Shown piece by piece: positions 1-7,017 of a DNA stretch of 64,000 nt. Numbering within the stretch: position 1 is the first letter of the stretch; the number at the start of each line of letters is the position of its first letter. Origin of the DNA: Microvirga antarctica (GTDB lineage: Bacteria; Pseudomonadota; Alphaproteobacteria; Rhizobiales; Beijerinckiaceae); the NCBI RefSeq assembly GCF_017921815.1, contig NZ_JAGEMM010000004.1, positions 186,001 through 250,000 of the forward strand. Reading direction: 5' to 3'. The notes below the pieces were generated by a model, which did not search any database, was not told the origin of the DNA, and worked only from the letters and a program-made list of their open reading frames with translations. Both the position numbers and the translations under genes were made by a program.

Positions 1-291
1 GTCGAATCCGAACCCGCAGACCATCAGTCTGCGCTGCCGGGCGTTGAATCGGGACGGTCGAGCCCGCTTGGTAAGAACCTTCCTCATGCAGTTTATGCAA
101 CTCACATGATCTTGAACCGAGGCCTGCCTCTCGCGCTCGCCAACCTCGTTGCGACCCACACGCATTCCGTGAACGTCCGAGGCCGAACATGGGAAGCCGC
201 GGCGCTCTTTTATGCAGACTTCGCGGATTCGGATGTTGCACGCAGCATGGCGGGCGAGACGATGTATCTCGAGCGCTGGCACCTCGGATAG
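1..291 (+). CDS. HD-domain phosphohydrolase-like protein, C-terminal part (5' end outside window)
   Basis: The frame is open from base 1 to TAG at 289-291, so this is the last 96 residues of a gene that begins upstream. Visible features are a VATHTH segment (around residues 52-57) and YADFADSD (around 72-79), with a TPEA-like RTWEAA between them. This resembles the second half of bacterial HD-superfamily hydrolases, where a His pair and an Asp are metal ligands. An ATG at 106 would give only 61 residues and would cut the domain, so I treat it as internal. The dehydrogenase that follows starts 27 bases later on the same strand, so the two may be co-transcribed. Substrate unknown; the family call rests on pattern memory only. 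Confidence 0.55.
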   Translation, partial: VESEPADHQSALPGVESGRSSPLGKNLPHAVYATHMILNRGLPLALANLVATHTHSVNVRGRTWEAAALFYADFADSDVARSMAGETMYLERWHLG

Positions 292-318
292 TTGAACCAA
301 CCACTTGGACGAATTCTC

Positions 319-1305
319 ATGCGCATCGCATTCCTCGACGATTACCAGCACCAATCGCAGAAGGTCCTCGATTGGTCGAAGCTCCCTTCGTCATGCACCG
401 TCCACGTCTTCGACAAACCCCTTGGCGACGAGCATGAAGCGGCAGAGAAGCTGCAGCCTTTCGAGATCGTTTCACTGGTTCGAGAGCGCATGCCGTTTCG
501 CGCCAGCCTGATCGCAAAGCTTCCCAACCTGAAACTGATTGCCATCACGGGGATGTACAATCGGACACTCGATGTAGCTGCAGCGACCGAGCGCGGGATC
601 CTGGTGTCCCATACCCGACTGCGAGGCACCTATCATCGGGCCACGTCTGAACTGGCCTGGGGGCTGATCCTGGCTGTCGCGCGCCACATCCCGCTTGAGG
701 CGCAGAACATGCGATCCGGGGGCTGGCAGACGAGCGTTGGCGTCACACTGGCAGGACGGACGCTTGGTCTTCTTGGATTGGGACGTCAAGCCAGAAACAT
801 GGTGCCTGTTGCCCGAGCCTTTGGCATGGATGTCATTGCATGGAGCGAGAATCTCACGCCCGAGGCCGCGCACGAGGCGGGCGCCAGATGGGTCAGCAAG
901 GACGAACTCTTCAAGGCCAGCGACGTGCTCAGCGTCCACCTCGTTCTGGGAGACCGGTCGCGCCATCTCGTCGGCGCGCGGCAGCTTGATCTGATGAAGC
1001 GCACGGCGATCCTGATCAATACCGCGCGCGGCCCCATCGTGGAGGAGGCTGCGCTGATCCGGGCACTGAAGGACGGCTGGATCGCCGGCGCGGGCTTGGA
1101 TGTCTTCGATCAGGAGCCGTTACCGGTCTCGCATCCCTTGCGCGAACTTCCCAATGCGGTGCTGTCGCCCCATCTGGGCTACAATGTCGAGGAGTTCTTT
1201 CAGGTTGCGTACGAGGATACGTTTGAAAACATCGCGGCGTTCGTGACTGGCAATCCGATTAGGTTGCTCGGCGCCGACAGGAATTTCAGCTCGCCGCCAC
1301 GCTGA
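319..1305 (+). CDS. D-2-hydroxyacid dehydrogenase family protein
   Basis: 328 residues, usual length for the NAD(P)-dependent D-isomer 2-hydroxyacid dehydrogenase family (reversible 2-oxoacid/2-hydroxyacid conversion, cytosolic). The Rossmann motif is GLGRQA at residues 153-158, with Ala replacing the usual last Gly. The catalytic set is present: Arg237 in NTARG, Glu266 in FDQEP and His285 in SPHLG. I chose ATG 319 (MRIAFLDDYQ), which matches the family N-terminus, over a TTG at 292. It lies 27 bases after the HD-domain gene. The substrate cannot be told from sequence; relatives are annotated as phosphoglycerate or hydroxypyruvate/glyoxylate reductases. Confidence 0.9.
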   Translation: MRIAFLDDYQHQSQKVLDWSKLPSSCTVHVFDKPLGDEHEAAEKLQPFEIVSLVRERMPFRASLIAKLPNLKLIAITGMYNRTLDVAAATERGILVSHTRLRGTYHRATSELAWGLILAVARHIPLEAQNMRSGGWQTSVGVTLAGRTLGLLGLGRQARNMVPVARAFGMDVIAWSENLTPEAAHEAGARWVSKDELFKASDVLSVHLVLGDRSRHLVGARQLDLMKRTAILINTARGPIVEEAALIRALKDGWIAGAGLDVFDQEPLPVSHPLRELPNAVLSPHLGYNVEEFFQVAYEDTFENIAAFVTGNPIRLLGADRNFSSPPR

Positions 1306-1457
1306 TCTGAGAGACCTGTCGGCCTAGGTCGTGAACCTATACACAGGACTCGTCCAAATTTTTTGCGCCGCATCGGAGAAACCTAAAATGGTCGAGATTC
1401 TTCTCGATCGCCTGTGCGATGCGGGTGGGGAGGGGAAATTCGATGTGTCTTTTGCTC

Positions 1458-1898
1458 TTAGTCTCCCAACTCCGAGGATGGCCCCATCACGATTTTCTTC
1501 GCGGCCAAGCATATGAGAGTCCCGTTACTTTTGGCCGCGTTCGCAGCGATCACCCTCAGGTCACTCAATCGATTCTGAAGGATCGCAATGACAGCCTCGG
1601 TCGAATCTGTCTCCCCACCGTTCGTTTCTATCAAAAGGTCGACAGGCTCATCCGAACCTACGTCACCGAACAACTCGGTCATAGAGGCCCGATCAGCGAC
1701 ATCAATTCCAGGCTCGATCCGGAACCCGTTTGCCAAGTAAACGACGAAGAGACGCCCAGTCATTTCCTCGATATCTCGGGTCATGGTCTGCCTGAGGTAT
1801 CGATCCTTTTGGCTGACCCAATACAGGGGGGACTGAGTGGGAAGCTTACTTCCCCGAGAAAAGGATGGCTCGATGGGAGCCTCATCCGACTTGGTCAT
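1458..1898 (-). pseudogene. SDH-type (ClpP/SppA-like) serine protease, truncated at the C-terminus
   Basis: 146 residues matching the front of the SDH_sah / SppA-like serine protease fold. It has DLLIETNGGETDSTEA (around residues 87-102), then a Ser in AAKSNGTLICLAA at the position expected for the nucleophile, then KKIVMGPSSELG. Family members continue with a Pro-Ile-Asp-Pro-type segment and roughly another 100 residues. Here the frame stops two codons after SELG, and I found no continuation in the other frames. I read this as a 3'-truncated remnant, though a short functional form cannot be excluded. A small ORF lies 18 bases upstream on the same strand, and the region next to the tRNA looks decayed. 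Confidence 0.5.
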
Positions 1899-1916
1899 GA
1901 GTTCCGTCTTCTGGAA

Positions 1917-2108
1917 TCAGAGCCGGTCCTTGTTCTTCTCACTCTCTTCGCCGTGGACAAGTTTCTTCATCCGCTCGTAGTCTGGAGCCGCCGATTTGCG
2001 GGACTGCACAACATGAGTATTCACGGGGCGGCCGGTCGAGCTAGCTCCAGTAATATCGGTTACCCGGGGAGCTGCGATTGCGCTCCAGCCCATGTCCCGT
2101 TGTTGCAT
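1917..2108 (-). CDS. small hypothetical protein upstream of the truncated protease
   Basis: 63 residues from ATG 2108 (MQQRDMGW...), preceded by a weak GAAG ribosome-binding element. An ATG at 2192 would give 91 residues, but the added part is Arg/His-rich and looks non-coding. The product is basic and polar, ending in MKKLVHGEESEKNKDRL, with no membrane segment. It ends 18 bases before the truncated SDH-type protease on the same strand, so the two could be one transcript. No family recognised; it may be part of a decayed island. Confidence 0.3.
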   Translation of the reverse strand: MQQRDMGWSAIAAPRVTDITGASSTGRPVNTHVVQSRKSAAPDYERMKKLVHGEESEKNKDRL

Positions 2109-2186
2109 CTTCGATAGGCATTCGAATCGGTCTAGGCGTCGCTGTGAACGGTTTAACGACCGATGCCCACTTCCGAGCCGTGCACA

Positions 2187-2336
2187 ATGCACATCGCAAA
2201 CGTTGTTGCCTGGCCCAAGGCAATCACGGTCGAGCTCTCCGGCAAAACCTATCGAGACCCGAGAGAGGCGGGGGCACTTCTATATGTGAGAAAGCAGTGT
2301 GGGGCAAACCCTCAGTGGCTGCCGAACATCTACTAA
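2187..2336 (+). CDS. possible 49-residue protein
   Basis: ATG 2187 to TAA 2336 encodes 49 residues: hydrophobic start [19 protein letters not shown], then [14 protein letters not shown] and a WLPNIY end. The short beta-strand-like start followed by an xxxEAxxLL helix recalls small DUF982-like proteins, but I cannot confirm a family. No strong Shine-Dalgarno is visible. It lies just outside the 3' end of tRNA-Arg and overlaps no better candidate. Confidence 0.3.
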   Translation: MHIANVVAWPKAITVELSGKTYRDPREAGALLYVRKQCGANPQWLPNIY

Positions 2337-2350
2337 GTCATTGAAAAGAT

Positions 2351-2427
2351 TGGCGCACCCGACACGATTCGAACGTGTGACCTTTGCCTTCGGAGGGCAA
2401 CGCTCTATCCAGCTGAGCTACGGGTGC
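2351..2427 (-). tRNA. tRNA-Arg (anticodon CCG)
   Basis: Reading leftward from 2427 there is a full cloverleaf. The acceptor GCACCCG pairs with CGGGTGC. The anticodon stem TTGCC/GGCAA encloses the loop CTCCGAA (anticodon CCG). The T arm carries GTTCGAATC, and the 3' CCA is encoded at 2353-2351. It reads CGG arginine codons. tRNA 3' ends are frequent integration sites, and the sequence on its 3' side (below 2351) holds only small or broken genes. Confidence 0.95.
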
Positions 2428-2430
2428 TAA

Positions 2431-3119
2431 TGGCGCACGGCCTAGAAAGTTTCACTACCTGATTGGGGGACCGAGGGCAACCATCTCGATGGGATCAGCT
2501 GAGCCAAGGCTCTTCTGGCAAACCTCCGACAGTCCGGCTCGCGCAGTAATCGTACGGGGAGTGGGAGGCTTGAGGAGGCACGGATCTTCGGCCATTGACG
2601 AGACCAATCAACGATTTAAGAACGAGGTATCGTTCGTTTTTGCAAGGCTTCCGACTGCGGGAAATACGAGCCAGTCATGCAGATCGCGGGGATTCAAATG
2701 CCACACGGTTGCCATGTCTTCCCACGCGGCCAAAGCCCGAAGAACGCCACTCTCCGCCATCTCCGAACGCAACTTCATACCAAAACCGAAGGTATCGGGG
2801 GCGTCGAATGGCGCTGATCACGTATGGGAATATGTTCTGTCGAGAGGGGGTGTCGGAGGCATTGAGCGCCTCATCAAACGAGTTCAGCCTCCTGACCCAG
2901 GAGACCTCCGAACAAAGCGGGCGTGGCGGAGGCGTCCTGACCTTCCTGACGAGGAAGTACATCAGAGGCGCGTCAAACCACAGGTGACCACAGATTGCTG
3001 TCCATGGTGGAGTTCACTCGGATAGCAGCGATTGGCTCCGCCGCAGATGCTCAGAAGTGCCGCGCGAGTAGCAATGGTTCGCTTGATCATGGTTTGCCGA
3101 AGGATAACGCCGGGATCAG
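2431..3119. other. 689-bp stretch without a convincing full gene
   Basis: Between the tRNA and the DUF5655 gene no frame on either strand holds a recognisable domain. Long open frames on both strands (plus 2489-3025, minus 2675-2962) are rich in Arg, Ser and Pro and read like shadow frames. The one protein-like piece is the short minus-strand ORF at 2608-2778, listed separately. The stretch looks like decayed genes at the border of the restriction-modification block. Confidence 0.4.
2608..2778 (-). CDS. short ORF, possible gene fragment
   Basis: 56 residues from ATG 2778 to TGA 2608. The composition is protein-like, with a MAESGVLRALAAWEDMATVW helix followed by HLNPRDLHDWLVFPAVG. The same frame continues protein-like upstream (FDAPDTFGFG) to a TGA just before 2820, so it may be the tail of a disrupted gene rather than a small protein. 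No family recognised. Confidence 0.25.
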   Translation of the reverse strand: MKLRSEMAESGVLRALAAWEDMATVWHLNPRDLHDWLVFPAVGSLAKTNDTSFLNR

Positions 3120-4055
3120 TCAGGACCTTTCGTAGCTCTTTTGAAACAGCGGTTGAGCGCGTGAAAAATCATCCATCGAGCGAAGCGTCACTTGGAGGTC
3201 ACCTGTCCCGAAATGGCCGATCTCTCGGACGTCGCGCGTAAACCCTTCCTCTATCGCAACAGTGGCGGGATCGAGCTTCAAGAAGACGGTGACGCTTTTG
3301 GCCTTTGGGTACACCTCGACACACGCAAAATTCTTGAGCCGCTTGAAAGCCACGTAATATTTCAACTCCTTGACCTGTACGTCGTCTCCCAGTCCGGACA
3401 GGTATGTCCGCACGGCGTCGTAGACGTCGCGGACGCTCTGGTCCGCTTGTGCGATCCGGTAACCGATGCTCTGCGTGAGATAGGGGTCCAGATCGGCATT
3501 TTCACTTAAGGCTTTCGCTTCGGAGATCGCAGTGGAGCTTGTCTTGATCTGCTTCGGAGCGTGGACCAGCTCAAGCATGAGAAGATCAGTCGCGAATTTC
3601 CGATAACGGATCAGCTCGATATTGCGGGCGATCTGCTTGACCGCATGGCCATCATATCGCGTAAAATCACCGGCAATACACAGAAGCCGCGGTGTCGACC
3701 AATCGATATCCTTGGCCACCTCCGGACCGAGTTTCTCGAGCACGAGCCATTGAAACTCCTTTCGATGGTCAAGAAGCCAATCCAGGTAGTACAGCCCCTG
3801 GTTGATCACGTTCTCGTTGACGGCTCTCTTATACTCGATGATCACCGGGCAATTGTCTTCGTCGACCCCGAGGGTATCGATTCGTCCGCCGTGGGCAGGT
3901 CCTGTCACGTATTCGCTCGCGAGAAAACGAATTCCAAGAAGTGCCTCAAGGTTAGCTTCGAACAGGCTCTGCAGAGATTTCTCGACCTGCATGGCCTCGC
4001 CGGGAAGTTCCGTCATGGATTGAGGGCCAAAACGGAAGAGCTTGATATCACTCAC
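3120..4055 (-). CDS. DUF5655-type PD-(D/E)xK nuclease-fold protein
   Basis: 311 residues from GTG 4055 (SDIKLFRFG...); upstream in-frame residues to 4244 are not protein-like. The N-terminal half carries the restriction-endonuclease-like signature: GGRIDTLG with Asp60, then VIIEYKRA with Glu74 and Lys76, a D-(x)n-ExK site. The neighbouring segment NENVINQGLYYLDWL is typical of the NucS/DUF91-related DUF5655 proteins. The C-terminal half (about 215-311) should be the DUF5655 domain itself. The gene is divergent from hsdM, 230 bases away, which places it in a defence context. Nuclease activity is predicted from the motif; a role in restriction is inference from position. Confidence 0.75.
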   Translation of the reverse strand: MSDIKLFRFGPQSMTELPGEAMQVEKSLQSLFEANLEALLGIRFLASEYVTGPAHGGRIDTLGVDEDNCPVIIEYKRAVNENVINQGLYYLDWLLDHRKEFQWLVLEKLGPEVAKDIDWSTPRLLCIAGDFTRYDGHAVKQIARNIELIRYRKFATDLLMLELVHAPKQIKTSSTAISEAKALSENADLDPYLTQSIGYRIAQADQSVRDVYDAVRTYLSGLGDDVQVKELKYYVAFKRLKNFACVEVYPKAKSVTVFLKLDPATVAIEEGFTRDVREIGHFGTGDLQVTLRSMDDFSRAQPLFQKSYERS

Positions 4056-4177
4056 AATGGGCGCCTGTTCTTTAGATGCGTTTCTGAAGCCATATGAGGA
4101 TTCTGGTCGCGTCGCTATCCCCGGAGGAAAAAAGCTCTGATGCCGGTCCCGGAATTCAACGGTGGATCGTTCCCACA

Positions 4178-4215
4178 TTGGCCGTTTGGACTTGGATTGG
4201 TCGTTTGGGTTTGGC
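4178..4215. repeat. imperfect 19-bp tandem direct repeat in the divergent promoter region
   Basis: TTGGCCGTTTGGACTTGGA (4178-4196) is followed directly by TTGGTCGTTTGGGTTTGGC (4197-4215), 15 of 19 positions identical. The pair lies between the divergent DUF5655 gene (start 4055) and hsdM (start 4286), so it could be a regulator-binding site. No controller (C-protein) gene is visible nearby. Confidence 0.55.
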
Positions 4216-4285
4216 GAAAGCACCGCTTGCCTCTCCATGGCCAACGGCTAAGGTCCCGGTTTGCGGATTCGGAGGGTTTGGGTGA

Positions 4286-5821
4286 ATGCTGACGGGTGAA
4301 CTGCGCTCTAAAATCGACCAGGTTTGGAACGCCTTCTGGGCCGGCGGCATCGCCAATCCCCTGGAGGTCATCGAGCAGATCACCTACCTGCTGTTCATGC
4401 GGGGTCTTGATGAGATGCAGACCCGCGAGGAGAACAAGGCCAACACGCTCGGCAAACCCATGGACCGTCGGGTCTTTCCGGAAGGGAATGACCCTAGGGG
4501 AATGCCCTACGACAAACTCCGATGGTCGCGATTCCAGAACGAAGCGCCGGCGCCGATGTTCACCATCGTGTCCGAGCATGTGTTCCCCTTCTTGCGTGAG
4601 ATGGCCGAGGATGGCTCGTCGCATGCGGAGCATATGAAGGGCGCGCGCTTCACCATTCCGACGCCCGCTCTGCTCTCCAAGGTGGTCGACCTGCTGGCCG
4701 TGATCCCGCTCGATGATCGCGACACCAAGGGCGACCTCTACGAGTACATGCTCGGCAAGATCGCCAGCGCCGGGCAGAACGGCCAGTTCCGCACGCCGCG
4801 CCACATCATCAAGCTGATGGTGGAAATGACCGCGCCGACGCCGAAGGATATCATCTGCGATCCGGCGAGCGGCACCTGCGGGTTCCTGGTTGCCGCAGGG
4901 GAATATCTGCGAGCCCACCATCCCGGTATTTTTCGGGATGCGGCACAGCGCAGGCATTTTCACCAATTCATGTTCCACGGCTACGATTTCGACCAGACCA
5001 TGCTGCGCATCGGTTCCATGAACATGCAGCTGCACGGCATCGAGGCGCCGGATATCCGCTACAAGGATTCGCTGGCGCAGGATCACGTAGGCGACGCCGA
5101 CGCCTACAGCCTGATCCTCGCCAACCCGCCCTTCGCGGGCTCGCTCGATTACGAGACGACGGCGGCGGATCTGTTGTCGATCGTCAAGACCAAGAAGACC
5201 GAACTGCTCTTCATGGCCTTGTTTCTCAAGCTTTTGAAACCGGGCGGCCGCGCGGCGGTGATCGTGCCAGACGGCGTTTTGTTTGGTTCATCCAAGGCCC
5301 ACAAGGCGATCCGCCGGATGCTGGTGGAGGATCACAAGCTCGACGCCATCGTGAAGCTGCCGTCCGGCGTGTTCAAACCCTATGCCGGCGTGTCCACGGC
5401 CATCGTGTTCTTCACCAAGACCAATTCGGGCGGCACGAACCACGTCTGGTTTTATGACGTCCAGGCCGACGGCCTGAGCCTCGACGACAAGCGGCAGATG
5501 CTGGTGAGCGAGGACAAGTTCGGCTCCGTGCCCACGGCGTCTTTGAGCGCGGACGAGCATGCAAAGAACAACCTGCCGGATGTGCTGGCGCGTTGGCAGG
5601 ACAAGGACGGCGCGGAGCGCGAGCGCCCGCGCACGGCGCAGAGTTTCTGCGTGCCCCAGGCCGACATCGTGGCGGCGGATTACGACCTGTCGATCAACCG
5701 CTACCGCGAGGTGACGCACGAGGCGACAGAGCATCGCCCACCGAAGGAGATTGTGGCGGAGTTGTTGCTGTTGGAGGAGGAGATTTCGGCGGGGTTGCGG
5801 GAGTTGGAGGGGATGCTGTGA
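4286..5821 (+). CDS. hsdM: type I restriction-modification system, DNA methyltransferase subunit HsdM
   Basis: 511 residues, normal HsdM length. It transfers methyl from SAM to adenine N6 and is needed for both the modification and restriction complexes. The N-terminal HsdM_N helical domain (about 5-140) is followed by the N6_Mtase domain, with SAM motif I DPASGTCGF at 192-200 and catalytic NPPF at 280-283. The start ATG 4286 follows a GGAGGG element 9 bases upstream. It opens the hsdM-hsdS-hsdR operon and its TGA overlaps the hsdS GTG (GTGA), so the two are translationally coupled. All key motifs are intact. Confidence 0.96.
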   Translation: MLTGELRSKIDQVWNAFWAGGIANPLEVIEQITYLLFMRGLDEMQTREENKANTLGKPMDRRVFPEGNDPRGMPYDKLRWSRFQNEAPAPMFTIVSEHVFPFLREMAEDGSSHAEHMKGARFTIPTPALLSKVVDLLAVIPLDDRDTKGDLYEYMLGKIASAGQNGQFRTPRHIIKLMVEMTAPTPKDIICDPASGTCGFLVAAGEYLRAHHPGIFRDAAQRRHFHQFMFHGYDFDQTMLRIGSMNMQLHGIEAPDIRYKDSLAQDHVGDADAYSLILANPPFAGSLDYETTAADLLSIVKTKKTELLFMALFLKLLKPGGRAAVIVPDGVLFGSSKAHKAIRRMLVEDHKLDAIVKLPSGVFKPYAGVSTAIVFFTKTNSGGTNHVWFYDVQADGLSLDDKRQMLVSEDKFGSVPTASLSADEHAKNNLPDVLARWQDKDGAERERPRTAQSFCVPQADIVAADYDLSINRYREVTHEATEHRPPKEIVAELLLLEEEISAGLRELEGML

Positions 5822-7005
5822 ACGCAGCGTCGACCCTAGTCGCCCTAGGCGAAGTCTGCGACATCATCTCGGGGGCGACTCCGAAGACCACTGAAAGCGC
5901 TTTCTGGGGGGGCGAGACCTTGTGGGCTACCCCTGCCGATCTATCGCATCTTGGCTCGGCGTATATCTCGGACACACCACGAAAAATTACAGACCTCGGG
6001 CTAGCAAGCTGTGCGGCAACTGTCCTGCCAAAAAATTCTGTTTTATTGAGCTCGCGGGCTCCAATCGGCCACATCGCAATAAATACTGTTCCCATGGCCA
6101 CCAACCAAGGTTTCAAAAGCCTAATCCCCCACAAAAATAAACTGGACTCTAAGTACCTTTATCATTGGCTCGACGCAAATCGAGCGCGAATTCAAAGCTT
6201 GGGGAATGGCGCGACCTTCAAAGAGATTACTAAAGCTACAGTCTCAGGAATTGTTCTTCCCCTCCCATCCCTCGACGAGCAGCGGCGGATTGCGGGGATT
6301 CTTGATCGGGCTGATGCGCTGCGGCAGAAGCGCAAGAAGGCCACCGACCTGCTCGACAGCCTCACGCAGTCGATTTTTCTGGAGATGTTTGAGGATTCAG
6401 CCGCCGCAGCTTGGCCGCGCTTTGAGGTGAATGAGCTGGCCTCCGACATTCGAACTGGGCCATTTGGAAGCCAGCTGCTTCACTCTGAATTCGTCGGCGA
6501 TGGTATCGCCGTTCTCGGCATCGACAATGCGGTAGCCAATACATTTCGCAATGCCGGACGCCGATTTATTACAGAGCAGAAGTATCGGAGTCTTCAACGA
6601 TACACCGTTCGACCGGGGGACGTTCTTATCACTATCATGGGAACGTGTGGGCGCTGCGCCGTCGTTCCGCCTGATTTCCCCATAGCAATAAATACGAAGC
6701 ATCTCTGCTGTATAACGCTCAAGAGAGAAAAGATTCTCCCAGAATATTTACATGCGTGTTTCCTGAGGCACCCAGACGTTCTGCGTCAGTTGGGTGTTCA
6801 GACGAAAGGTGCCGTCATGCCTGGGCTTAACATGGGCATCATCAAATCACTTGTGATTCCAGTTCCACCTCTGAACCTGCAGCGAAAACTTGCAGCGTTG
6901 TTCAATACTATCGTCGCGCACGCCCGGCGAACGGCCGAAGCGGCATTGATATCCGACTCCCTCTTCGCCTCCCTCCAACACCGCGCCGTTTCCGGTCAAC
7001 TCTAG
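5818..7005 (+). CDS. hsdS: type I restriction-modification system, specificity subunit HsdS
   Basis: 395 residues from GTG 5818, which overlaps the hsdM stop and is preceded by GGAGG. Two target-recognition domains are visible, TRD1 about 8-155 and TRD2 about 200-355. Each ends in a proline-rich turn plus conserved coiled-coil spacer (LPSLDEQRRIAGILDRADAL about 156-175; VPPLNLQRKLAALF about 353-366). This two-half design reads a bipartite DNA site. TRD1 (roughly 5990-6260) and parts of TRD2 are clearly more A/T-rich than hsdM and hsdR, as expected for exchangeable TRDs. The recognised site cannot be predicted. Confidence 0.93.
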   Translation: MNAASTLVALGEVCDIISGATPKTTESAFWGGETLWATPADLSHLGSAYISDTPRKITDLGLASCAATVLPKNSVLLSSRAPIGHIAINTVPMATNQGFKSLIPHKNKLDSKYLYHWLDANRARIQSLGNGATFKEITKATVSGIVLPLPSLDEQRRIAGILDRADALRQKRKKATDLLDSLTQSIFLEMFEDSAAAAWPRFEVNELASDIRTGPFGSQLLHSEFVGDGIAVLGIDNAVANTFRNAGRRFITEQKYRSLQRYTVRPGDVLITIMGTCGRCAVVPPDFPIAINTKHLCCITLKREKILPEYLHACFLRHPDVLRQLGVQTKGAVMPGLNMGIIKSLVIPVPPLNLQRKLAALFNTIVAHARRTAEAALISDSLFASLQHRAVSGQL

Positions 7006-7017
7006 GGCACCGCGCGC

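Noticed and set aside
2351-2438. 8-bp repeat TGGCGCAC at both ends of the tRNA as an attachment-site pair
   Set aside because: It is too short and directly flanks the tRNA rather than an island; no integrase gene is in the window.
2489-3025. 178-residue plus-strand frame beside the tRNA
   Set aside because: Ser/Arg/Pro-rich with no motif, and a minus-strand frame in the same place reads more like protein.
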